A stretch of 6,093 nucleotides of DNA from Fusobacteriota bacterium. Lineage in GTDB: Bacteria > Fusobacteriota > Fusobacteriia > Bac17 > JAEWOZ01. Every line of letters starts with the position of its first letter. Position 1 is the stretch's first letter. The position numbers and the translations under genes were made by a program. Positions 1 to 5,356 of this stretch are shown one piece after another. The notes beneath the pieces were generated by a model. That model was given only the letters and a program-made list of their open reading frames with translations. It searched no databases and was not told the DNA's origin. The DNA lies in the NCBI GenBank assembly GCA_023399505.1, contig JAEWOZ010000126.1:1-6093 (forward strand), given 5' to 3'.

Positions 1-1091
1 TTGAAGAATATAATCTTGATGTTAATCATAAAAATAATTTAGGTGTAACACCTTTAATATCTGCATCTAATCTAGGCAACAAAGATTTAATAAAATTTCT
101 ATTAAGCAAAGATGCTAATATTAATGACAAAAATAATAAAGGCCTCTCAGCATTAATTTTAGCCTCAGAGAAAGATTATAAAGAAATAGTGGAATTATTG
201 CTGGAAAAAGGAGCTAATGTTAATGATAAAGATGATAATAACTGGACAGCGTTAATTTTTGCAGTAACTAATAAAAATTTAGAAGTTGTAAAACTATTAT
301 TAGAAAAAGGAGCTAATGTTAATTATAAAGAAGATAATGGCTGGACAGCATTGATGCGTGCAGCTCAGGATGGCTATAAAGAAATAGTAGAGTTATTGTT
401 AGAAAAAGGAGCTAATATCAATGAAAAAGAAGATGATGGGTGGACAGCATTAATTTTTGGAGCAAATAATAATCATTTAGAAGTTGTAGAACTACTATTA
501 GAAAGAGGAGCTGATATTAATGAAAAAGAGAATGATGGCCGAACAGCTTTAATTTTTGTAGCTAAGATAGGCTATGTAGAATTGGTAAGGCTTTTGTTAG
601 AAAAAGGAGCTAATATTAATGAAAAAGAGAATGATGGTTGGACAGCATTGATGCGTGCGTCTCAGAATGATCATAAAGACATAGTAAAATTGTTGTTAGA
701 AAAAGGAGCAAATATCAATAATAAGGAAAATAATGGCCGTACAGTACTAATGTTTACAGTTCTGAATGGCCATGAAGATATAGTGAAATTTTTAATAGAA
801 AGAGGTGCAAATATCTATGAAAAAGATAATTATAATAAAACAACTATTATTCACATAAGCGACTGGTTAAAATCTTCTAAGGAGAAATATAAAAAAGATA
901 AATATATAGGGATAGCATATAAGATAATAAGGAAGATGTCAGAAGATTACGTACATTTGTTCATATCTTTAAATAAAGACGTTAAAACTAATCAGGAAAT
1001 AAAAGATGAGGTACATAATTATATTAGTCTTCTTTATTCTTTACAAAATTTGCCAGTAGAATTATTTGAAGGAATTGTTGAGAAATTTTAG
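1..1091 (+). CDS. Ankyrin-repeat protein, 3' part (5' end beyond window)
   Basis: The frame is open to the left edge. The first whole codon is at position 3, and 362 codons precede the TAG stop, which is followed directly by an in-frame TGA. A GTG at 189 lies inside an ankyrin repeat and is not a credible start, because the 62 codons before it continue the same repeat pattern. Visible residues 1-11 match residues 178-188 of the complete paralogue at 2804-4918. Eight 33-residue ankyrin repeats follow (visible residues 12-275), then an 87-residue non-ankyrin C-terminal domain (276-362) that is 55/87 identical to the paralogue's by my count. By analogy about 177 residues, including a lipoprotein signal, should lie upstream. 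The full protein would then be about 540 residues, with five fewer repeats than the paralogue. Ankyrin arrays are protein-binding scaffolds; the partner is unknown. The product is probably an exported lipoprotein (inference). Confidence 0.93.
   Translation, partial: EEYNLDVNHKNNLGVTPLISASNLGNKDLIKFLLSKDANINDKNNKGLSALILASEKDYKEIVELLLEKGANVNDKDDNNWTALIFAVTNKNLEVVKLLLEKGANVNYKEDNGWTALMRAAQDGYKEIVELLLEKGANINEKEDDGWTALIFGANNNHLEVVELLLERGADINEKENDGRTALIFVAKIGYVELVRLLLEKGANINEKENDGWTALMRASQNDHKDIVKLLLEKGANINNKENNGRTVLMFTVLNGHEDIVKFLIERGANIYEKDNYNKTTIIHISDWLKSSKEKYKKDKYIGIAYKIIRKMSEDYVHLFISLNKDVKTNQEIKDEVHNYISLLYSLQNLPVELFEGIVEKF
36..827 (+). repeat. 8 x 99-bp ankyrin-coding tandem repeat
   Basis: There are eight exact 33-codon units without indels. 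Each carries a TALI/TALM-type helix start, an LLLEKGAN core and a loop NxKE. The first unit has VTPL instead of TAL, and the last ends in RGANIYEKD; both marks recur at the same places in the paralogue at 2804-4918. Units 2 and 4 share KEIVELLLEKGAN and units 3 and 5 share LEVV, so a 198-bp sub-period overlies the 99-bp period. Confidence 0.92.
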
Positions 1092-1190
1092 TGAACATAG
1101 GTGTTCTAAAAAATAAATAAAATTCAAAAAATTTAATATAAATCCTTTTAATTAAATTAATTAATGAAAGATTTTAGAAAATTATTATTA

Positions 1191-1238
1191 AGGGAAAAAA
1201 ATTTATTTTTATCTAAAAGTTCTTTTTTTATTCTCCCT
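1191..1238 (+). terminator. Weak hairpin, possible terminator of first ankyrin gene
   Basis: AGGGA (1191-1195) can pair with TCCCT (1234-1238), and the adjoining A-run partly pairs with the T-run 1223-1229. This gives 9 pairs out of 11 positions in the outer stem around a long AT-rich loop. No clean T-tract follows, and the 3' arm sits just upstream of the -10 element of the next gene. A 5-bp hairpin at 1093-1106 (GAACA/TGTTC) directly after the stop is also present but has no T-tract. Neither is convincing as an intrinsic terminator. Confidence 0.25.
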
Positions 1239-1239
1239 A

Positions 1240-1248
1240 TGATATAAT
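1240..1248 (+). promoter_or_regulatory. Extended -10 promoter of the 127-aa gene/mlaE unit
   Basis: The sequence TGATATAAT is a perfect TGnTATAAT extended -10 element. No good -35 box is present at 17 bp (TTCTTT at 1220-1225), as is usual for extended -10 promoters. Transcription would begin near 1255, leaving a short leader of about 20 nt with AGGAG at 1266-1270, six bases before the ATG at 1277. The site and distances are seen; promoter activity is inferred. Confidence 0.6.
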
Positions 1249-1276
1249 TTTTGAACTATTAAGGTAGGAGAGAGAT

Positions 1277-1660
1277 ATGAATGAAGAAAAGGAAAATCAA
1301 AAAAATCAGCAAGAAACAGATTACAAAATACTAATAGATAGTGGAATTAAATTTCTTGAAGATGCTTTAGTAAATTTAAAAGATTTTGTTGAAAATAGTT
1401 CTTTTGGTAAAGCTAACAAAGTAGAAATTGATGCTATTTTTAGAGATGTATTGCAGAAAACATTAGATGTCTTAGAACAAATAAGACTAAAATCAGAAGT
1501 AATTTATAGCTTAGAAAAATTAGCTACTAGATCTCATTTAGAAGAAATTGAAAATAGATTAAATTTACTTGAAAAAAAAGTTTCTAGTTTAGGTTTTGCT
1601 ACAAAGATGGACCTAAAAGAATTAGAAAATAAAATAACTAAGAATTTAGATAAAAAATAA
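1277..1660 (+). CDS. Small helical/coiled-coil protein upstream of mlaE, phasin-like
   Basis: This is a 127-residue, charged, mostly helical protein with no signal peptide or membrane segment, so it is probably cytoplasmic. Residues 1-15 are a polar Glu/Lys/Gln-rich tail. Residues 16-80 look like amphipathic helices. Residues 85-125 have leucine/isoleucine heptad spacing (HLEEIENRLNLLEKKV, then DLKELENKI) typical of a coiled coil. The Ser/Thr-x-x-(D/H)L-x-x-(I/L)-E layout of the C-terminal part resembles the coiled-coil end of phasin-family (polyhydroxyalkanoate granule-associated) proteins, but the match is too general for a firm name. The ATG is supported by AGGAG six bases upstream. The gene ends 10 nt before the MlaE-family gene and shares its promoter, so the two are almost certainly co-transcribed. 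A role linked to lipid transport is possible but is only inferred from position. Confidence 0.85.
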   Translation: MNEEKENQKNQQETDYKILIDSGIKFLEDALVNLKDFVENSSFGKANKVEIDAIFRDVLQKTLDVLEQIRLKSEVIYSLEKLATRSHLEEIENRLNLLEKKVSSLGFATKMDLKELENKITKNLDKK

Positions 1661-1670
1661 GAGGTATTAG

Positions 1671-2420
1671 ATGTTAGAAATAGTAGAAAGACATATTAAT
1701 TTTTCTAGAAATATATTCAAAGGTGTTATAAAAATAGTAAAAAGAAAAAATAAATTTTTAAATAAAATTTTTGTAGAGCAACTTTATTTATTTGGAGCAT
1801 TATCTTTTCCTATGGTAGCTATTGTATCTTTTTTCTTAGGAGTAGTCCTAACTTTTCAATTAGTACCTGAATTAAGAAGATTTGGTTCTGAATCTGTTAC
1901 AGGTGGTTTGATTATGATAGCAGCCGCAAGAGAAGTAGCTCCAGTTTTAGTATCCATTATGATTGCAGGAAGAATGGGTTCTTCAATGGCTGCTGAACTA
2001 GGAAGTATGAAAATTACTGATCAAATTGATGCTTTGAAATTAATGGGTGCAAATCCTATACGTTATTTGGTATCGCCTAGAGTTTTATCAGGAGCTATAA
2101 TGATGCCTTTTCTCACGGCTATTTCAATATTTATGATAGCTTTTGCTAGTTACATACTAGCTGTAGAGGTTTATGGAATTGCATGGGGAACATTTCTTAC
2201 TAGAATTTCAGCAATTATGGGCCCAAAAGACGTAATAGGTGGAGTATTTAAAAGTATATTTTTTGGAATAGGGATAACCTATGTTTCTTGTTACTTAGGT
2301 ATTACACTTAAAGGAAGAAGTACCGAGGTAGGAAAAGCTACTACGAGCTCTGTAGCTATTTCTATTATATTAGTAATTTTTTTAGATATGATTTTATCCT
2401 ATATTATATTTAAAAAGTAG
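1671..2420 (+). CDS. mlaE: MlaE-family lipid ABC transporter permease
   Basis: This 249-residue inner-membrane permease is close to the usual family length of about 250-260. It is the membrane subunit of an MCE-type (Mla-like) phospholipid transporter that moves lipids between inner and outer membranes, working with an MlaF ATPase and an MlaD substrate-binding protein. Visible evidence: hydrophobic segments near residues 45-65, 76-98, 143-168, 188-212 and 226-247; the family signature REVAPVLV (87-94); GRMGSSMAAELGSMKITDQI (100-119) followed by DALKLMGANPIRYLVSPRVL (120-139); and the C-terminal TEVGKATTSSV (218-228). The start ATG has GAGG at 1661-1664, six bases upstream. A terminator follows 27 nt after the stop, and no ATPase or MCE-domain gene is in the window, so those subunits must be encoded elsewhere. 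In other genomes the same family also serves organic-solvent tolerance and sterol import, so the substrate is not certain. Confidence 0.96.
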   Translation: MLEIVERHINFSRNIFKGVIKIVKRKNKFLNKIFVEQLYLFGALSFPMVAIVSFFLGVVLTFQLVPELRRFGSESVTGGLIMIAAAREVAPVLVSIMIAGRMGSSMAAELGSMKITDQIDALKLMGANPIRYLVSPRVLSGAIMMPFLTAISIFMIAFASYILAVEVYGIAWGTFLTRISAIMGPKDVIGGVFKSIFFGIGITYVSCYLGITLKGRSTEVGKATTSSVAISIILVIFLDMILSYIIFKK

Positions 2421-2446
2421 AGTAGATTTATATTTCAGAAAGTTTT

Positions 2447-2474
2447 AAAGGGGATCAAATTGATTCTCTTTTTT
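2447..2474 (+). terminator. Rho-independent terminator after mlaE
   Basis: Bases 2447-2457 pair with 2461-2471 (11 pairs including two G-U) around a 3-base loop, the core being GGGGATCA against TGATTCTC. A run of six T (2469-2474) closes the structure and a further T-rich stretch follows. It lies 27 nt after the mlaE stop, so it ends the two-gene unit and separates it from the ankyrin gene downstream. Confidence 0.8.
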
Positions 2475-2788
2475 ATTATATTTTGTTTTTAGTTATAATT
2501 TATACTGCAGCTATTTAATTTTAAAATTTTTGTAATTATGAATCTAGTATTTTTAGAAAGTTCTAAATTAATCTATAAGAGTTTTTAATTATTTTCTTGC
2601 TAAATTTTATAAAACTCATATAATTTATAAATGTAAGGGCGAATTATAAAATATAAAAATTTTCACATTATTCTTTCATATTTTAATTATATAAGTACAA
2701 AATGATCAGCACATAAATAGCAAGATTTTAGGTTAGGCTTAAGTTTAGTTATAACCATATTAAAAGAGATTAATGTTAAATTCGAATT
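2475..2788. other. Non-coding AT-rich spacer before complete ankyrin gene
   Basis: I find no gene in these ~310 bases on either strand. They hold a candidate promoter (listed separately) and a short inverted repeat, GGTTA (2731-2735) with TAACC (2752-2756). No tRNA, insertion-sequence end or degraded coding sequence was recognised. Confidence 0.6.
2597..2624 (+). promoter_or_regulatory. Candidate promoter for complete ankyrin lipoprotein gene
   Basis: TTGCTA (2597-2602, 4 of 6 to TTGACA) stands 16 bp before a perfect TATAAT (2619-2624). Initiation near 2631 would give a leader of roughly 170 nt before the TTG start at 2804, which is unusually long for this compact region. In such AT-rich DNA a TATAAT can occur by chance. 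A nearer alternative is TATAAC at 2750-2755, without a -35 box. Confidence 0.4.
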
Positions 2789-2958
2789 AAATAAGGAGAA
2801 AAATTGAAAAAAATAATATTAATAATTCTATTGCTTTCATGTAATAAAATTATAAAAAACATAGATTTTAAAAACAAAAATTTAGATAAGGATTTAGCTT
2901 TAGCTATAATTAATAATGAAACAGATAAATCTAAAGAATTAATAGAGAAAGGTGCTAA
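2789..2958 (+). repeat. Dispersed repeat copy 1: conserved ribosome-binding site and 5' coding block
   Basis: This 170-bp block, from the leader through codon 52, is repeated at 5187-5356 (offset 2398) with six mismatches by my count. It includes an uninterrupted identical run of 106 bases (2853-2958). Only two of the mismatches change the protein (Ile7Val, Ile17Val). Confidence 0.9.
2793..2798 (+). promoter_or_regulatory. Shine-Dalgarno AAGGAG fixing the TTG start at 2804
   Basis: AAGGAG lies five bases before TTG. An in-frame TAA (2792-2794) overlaps the site, so no earlier start is possible. The same AAGGAG-AAAAA-TTG arrangement precedes the paralogue at 5202, which confirms the TTG as the initiation codon in both. 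Confidence 0.85.
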
Positions 2959-4918
2959 TGTTAATTATATACATAATAACAAATCTATTTTAGAATTAAG
3001 CTTAGATAATAAAAATTTAGATATAGTAAAAGTTTTATTAGAAAAGGATGTAGAAATAAATAAAGATAATATAGTAAGAATATATGATTTAGCTTTAGAT
3101 GATTTTAACTATGACATAATAGATATAATTAAAGATAAATATAAACTAAAAGATGGTTTGATAGATAATAATAAGTACTTTTTATTGCTATGTTATATAG
3201 CTAGCTCAGAAGAGATAAAAAAGTTCATAAAAGAAAATAATATAAATCCCAATGAAGTTAAAGATAAATCGAATAGAAATGCTTTAATAATAGCAGGAGC
3301 AGGTAATAAAATAGATACATTTAAGATTTTAGTAAATGAATATAATCTTAATATTCATCATAGAAATAATCATAATGTAACACCTTTAATGGCAGCTTCT
3401 GGTGTAAATAATAAAGAATTAATAAAATTTATCATAGAAAGAGGTGCTAACATTAATATCAGAAATAACGATAATTGGACAGCTCTAATGGTAGCCTCAC
3501 AAAGTGGACATATGGAAGTAGTAAAATTATTAATAGAAGCAGGAGCTAATATTGATGAGAAAACTAATAATGATAATACAGCGCTAATTATAGCTTCTGA
3601 GAACAGCCATATAGAAATAGTAAAAATGCTTTTAGAAAGGGATGCTAACATTAATAAGAAAGAAATAGATGGATGGACGGCCTTAATGTTTGCGGCTAAT
3701 AATGGTCATACAGAAGTATTAAAATTATTGTTAGAAAGAGGTGCTGATATTAATGAGAAAGAAATAGATGGATGGACAGCGTTAATGCTTGCGGCTAACA
3801 ATGGTCATACAAAAGCAGCAAAGTTATTATTAGAAAGAGGTGCTGATATTAATAACAAAAATAAAAATGGTAGCACAGCATTAATGATAACTTCAATCGA
3901 AGGACATATAGATATAATAAAATTATTATTAGAAAAAGAAGCTAATATTGATGAGAAAAATAAAAATGGTAGCACAGCATTAATGAGAACAACTCGAAGA
4001 GGTCATATAGAGATAGCTAAAATACTTATAAAAGCAGGAGCTAATGTTAATGAAAAAAACAATGACGGTTGTACAGCATTAATGCTAGCAGTTCAGAATA
4101 ACCATATAGAAATAGCAAAAAGATTGATAGACGTGGATGCTAATATTGAAGATAGAGACGATGAAGGCTGGACATCATTAATGATAGCCTCAGAGAGAGG
4201 CCATAAAGAAATAGTAAAATTATTGTTAGAAAAAGGATCTAACGCTAATGATATAAATAACAATGGCTGGACAGCATTAATGCTAGCAGTTCAGAATAAC
4301 CATAAAGGAACAGTAGAATTATTGATAGAGAAAGGAGCTAATATTAATGATAAAGAAGGAAAAGATTGGACATCACTAATTATAGCCTCAGAGAACGGTC
4401 ATAAAGAAATAGTAGAATTGTTGATAGAGGAAGGATCTAATATTAATGATAAAGAAGGAAAAGGTTGGACAGCTTTAATGTTAGCCTCTCAGAATGGTTA
4501 TTTAGAGGTGGTAAAATTATTGTTAGAAAAAGGATCTAATATAAATAATAAAGAAAATGATGGTTACACAGCGTTAATGATAGCCTCAGAGAACAGTCAT
4601 AAAGATACAGTAGAATTGTTAATAAAAAGAGGTGCAAATATCTATGAAAAAGATAATTCTGATAAAACAACTATCTCTCATATAAGCAAATTATTAAGAG
4701 ATTCTAAGGAAAAATCTCAGAAAGATATTCTTTTAGAGATAACATATATGATGATAAGAAAGATGTCAGAAGATTATTTACACTTATTTATATCTTTAAA
4801 CAAAAATATTAATGTTAGTCAAGAAGTAAAGGATGAAGTACATAATTATATTAATATCCTATACTTCTTACAGAATTTGCCCATAGAACTATTTGAAGAA
4901 GTTATTAAAAATTTTTAA
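2804..4918 (+). CDS. Ankyrin-repeat lipoprotein, complete (704 aa)
   Basis: Translation starts at TTG (see the ribosome-binding site entry) and gives MKKIILIILLLSC: a very short signal with lipobox LLS-Cys13, so the mature protein is probably lipid-anchored to a membrane and faces the periplasm or cell surface. Residues 14-188 form an irregular region with a few degenerate ankyrin units (for example KELIEKGANVN at 44-54 and LDIVKVLLEKDVEIN at 72-86). Residues 189-617 are thirteen gap-free 33-residue ankyrin repeats of the type DGWTALMxAxxNGH...LLLExGANIN. Residues 618-704 are a helical non-ankyrin domain with the motifs IRKMSEDY, HLFISLNK and DEVHNYI, shared with the first gene of the window. 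Ankyrin arrays act as protein-binding scaffolds; no catalytic motif is visible and the partner is unknown. The gene appears monocistronic, with a terminator before it and 283 nt to the next gene. The first ~80 residues are nearly identical to the downstream paralogue. Confidence 0.95.
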   Translation: MKKIILIILLLSCNKIIKNIDFKNKNLDKDLALAIINNETDKSKELIEKGANVNYIHNNKSILELSLDNKNLDIVKVLLEKDVEINKDNIVRIYDLALDDFNYDIIDIIKDKYKLKDGLIDNNKYFLLLCYIASSEEIKKFIKENNINPNEVKDKSNRNALIIAGAGNKIDTFKILVNEYNLNIHHRNNHNVTPLMAASGVNNKELIKFIIERGANINIRNNDNWTALMVASQSGHMEVVKLLIEAGANIDEKTNNDNTALIIASENSHIEIVKMLLERDANINKKEIDGWTALMFAANNGHTEVLKLLLERGADINEKEIDGWTALMLAANNGHTKAAKLLLERGADINNKNKNGSTALMITSIEGHIDIIKLLLEKEANIDEKNKNGSTALMRTTRRGHIEIAKILIKAGANVNEKNNDGCTALMLAVQNNHIEIAKRLIDVDANIEDRDDEGWTSLMIASERGHKEIVKLLLEKGSNANDINNNGWTALMLAVQNNHKGTVELLIEKGANINDKEGKDWTSLIIASENGHKEIVELLIEEGSNINDKEGKGWTALMLASQNGYLEVVKLLLEKGSNINNKENDGYTALMIASENSHKDTVELLIKRGANIYEKDNSDKTTISHISKLLRDSKEKSQKDILLEITYMMIRKMSEDYLHLFISLNKNINVSQEVKDEVHNYINILYFLQNLPIELFEEVIKNF
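3368..4654 (+). repeat. 13 x 99-bp ankyrin-coding tandem repeat
   Basis: There are thirteen 33-codon units with no indel. Units 4 and 5 are close copies (IDGWTALM...AANNGHT). Units 6 and 7 share KNGSTALM. Units 8 and 10 share an identical run of 34 bases (4073-4106 and 4271-4304), exactly 198 bp apart. From unit 8 to 13 the residue pair after the helix-1 Ala-x alternates QN, ER, QN, EN, QN, EN, giving a two-unit period. Confidence 0.94.
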
Positions 4919-4980
4919 TAACTTTCTTCACTCATTTCATTGATTATTACTTCTTAGTTATGAAATAAATGAATATAAAG

Positions 4981-5012
4981 GTGTTAAATCTACTTTAACA
5001 TGTATTATTTTT
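4981..5012 (+). terminator. Hairpin, possible terminator of complete ankyrin gene
   Basis: TGTTAAA (4982-4988) and TTTAACA (4994-5000) form a perfect 7-bp stem with the 5-base loop TCTAC, extendable by a G-T pair. A T-rich tail TGTATTATTTTT follows, but the run of T starts about 7 bases after the stem and the stem is AT-rich, so termination would be weak. It lies about 60 nt after the stop codon. Confidence 0.4.
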
Positions 5013-5132
5013 CATAAAAAAAATTTTTAGAGAGGATAAATTAAAAATTTTTTAAAAATATTGAATAAAAAACACTTAACTTATAGTTTGCTAAAAAATC
5101 ATTCCAATGCTAAATTATAATTACAGTTAATA

Positions 5133-5173
5133 TATTAATTGGGGATTAGGGGATCCTCTATTTCAAATTAATA
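5133..5173 (+). promoter_or_regulatory. Nested inverted repeat in leader of third ankyrin gene
   Basis: The outer arms TATTAATT (5133-5140) and AATTAATA (5166-5173) are perfect complements. Inside them TAGGG (5147-5151) pairs with CTCTA (5156-5160, one G-U pair) around the loop GATC. The structure ends 17 nt before the ribosome-binding site and contains the only G-rich bases in this spacer. A regulatory role is inferred from position only. Confidence 0.3.
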
Positions 5174-5186
5174 AGCAATTTAGATC

Positions 5187-5356
5187 AAATAAGGAGAAAA
5201 ATTGAAAAAAATAATATTAGTAATTTTACTACTTTCATGCAATAAAATTGTAAAAAACATAGATTTTAAAAACAAAAATTTAGATAAGGATTTAGCTTTA
5301 GCTATAATTAATAATGAAACAGATAAATCTAAAGAATTAATAGAGAAAGGTGCTAA
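5187..5356 (+). repeat. Dispersed repeat copy 2: conserved ribosome-binding site and 5' coding block
   Basis: This is the counterpart of 2789-2958. High similarity continues past 5356 to about codon 80, then drops. Upstream of 5187 the two leaders are unrelated apart from AT-richness, so the conserved block begins just before the ribosome-binding site. Confidence 0.9.
5191..5196 (+). promoter_or_regulatory. Shine-Dalgarno AAGGAG fixing the TTG start at 5202
   Basis: AAGGAG lies five bases before TTG, with an in-frame TAA at 5190-5192. The arrangement is base-for-base the same as at 2793-2806, so the start is well supported although it is not an ATG. Confidence 0.85.

Larger units (their letters stand above)
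4919..5201. other. Non-coding spacer between complete and downstream ankyrin genes
   Basis: These 283 AT-rich bases contain no gene that I can see. They hold an imperfect inverted repeat, ATTTCAT (4934-4940) with ATGAAAT (4960-4966), the hairpin at 4981-5001, and a leader-like structure at 5133-5173. The best promoter guess is TTGAAT (5061-5066), then 15 bp, then TATAGT (5082-5087), which is weak; an unpaired TATAAT lies at 5116-5121. Confidence 0.5.

Noticed and set aside
189..191. GTG as start of the first ankyrin gene
   Set aside because: The same frame is open to position 3 and upstream codons encode ankyrin repeats matching the paralogue; there is no ribosome-binding site before the GTG.
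1092..1106. GAACA/TGTTC hairpin after the first ankyrin stop as terminator
   Set aside because: The stem is only five pairs and is followed by an A-rich, not T-rich, sequence.
2563..2619. Reverse-strand small frame of 18 codons plus stop starting with ATG
   Set aside because: No ribosome-binding site, very short, and composition is what AT-rich spacer gives by chance.
3370..3651. Reverse-strand open frame of 93 codons
   Set aside because: It lies wholly antisense to the ankyrin array, has no ribosome-binding site, and its Leu/Ser-rich translation is the complement of the repeat codons.
3368..4654. CRISPR-like array from the regular repeats
   Set aside because: The 99-bp period is coding, in frame, without unique spacers, and matches the 33-residue ankyrin unit.
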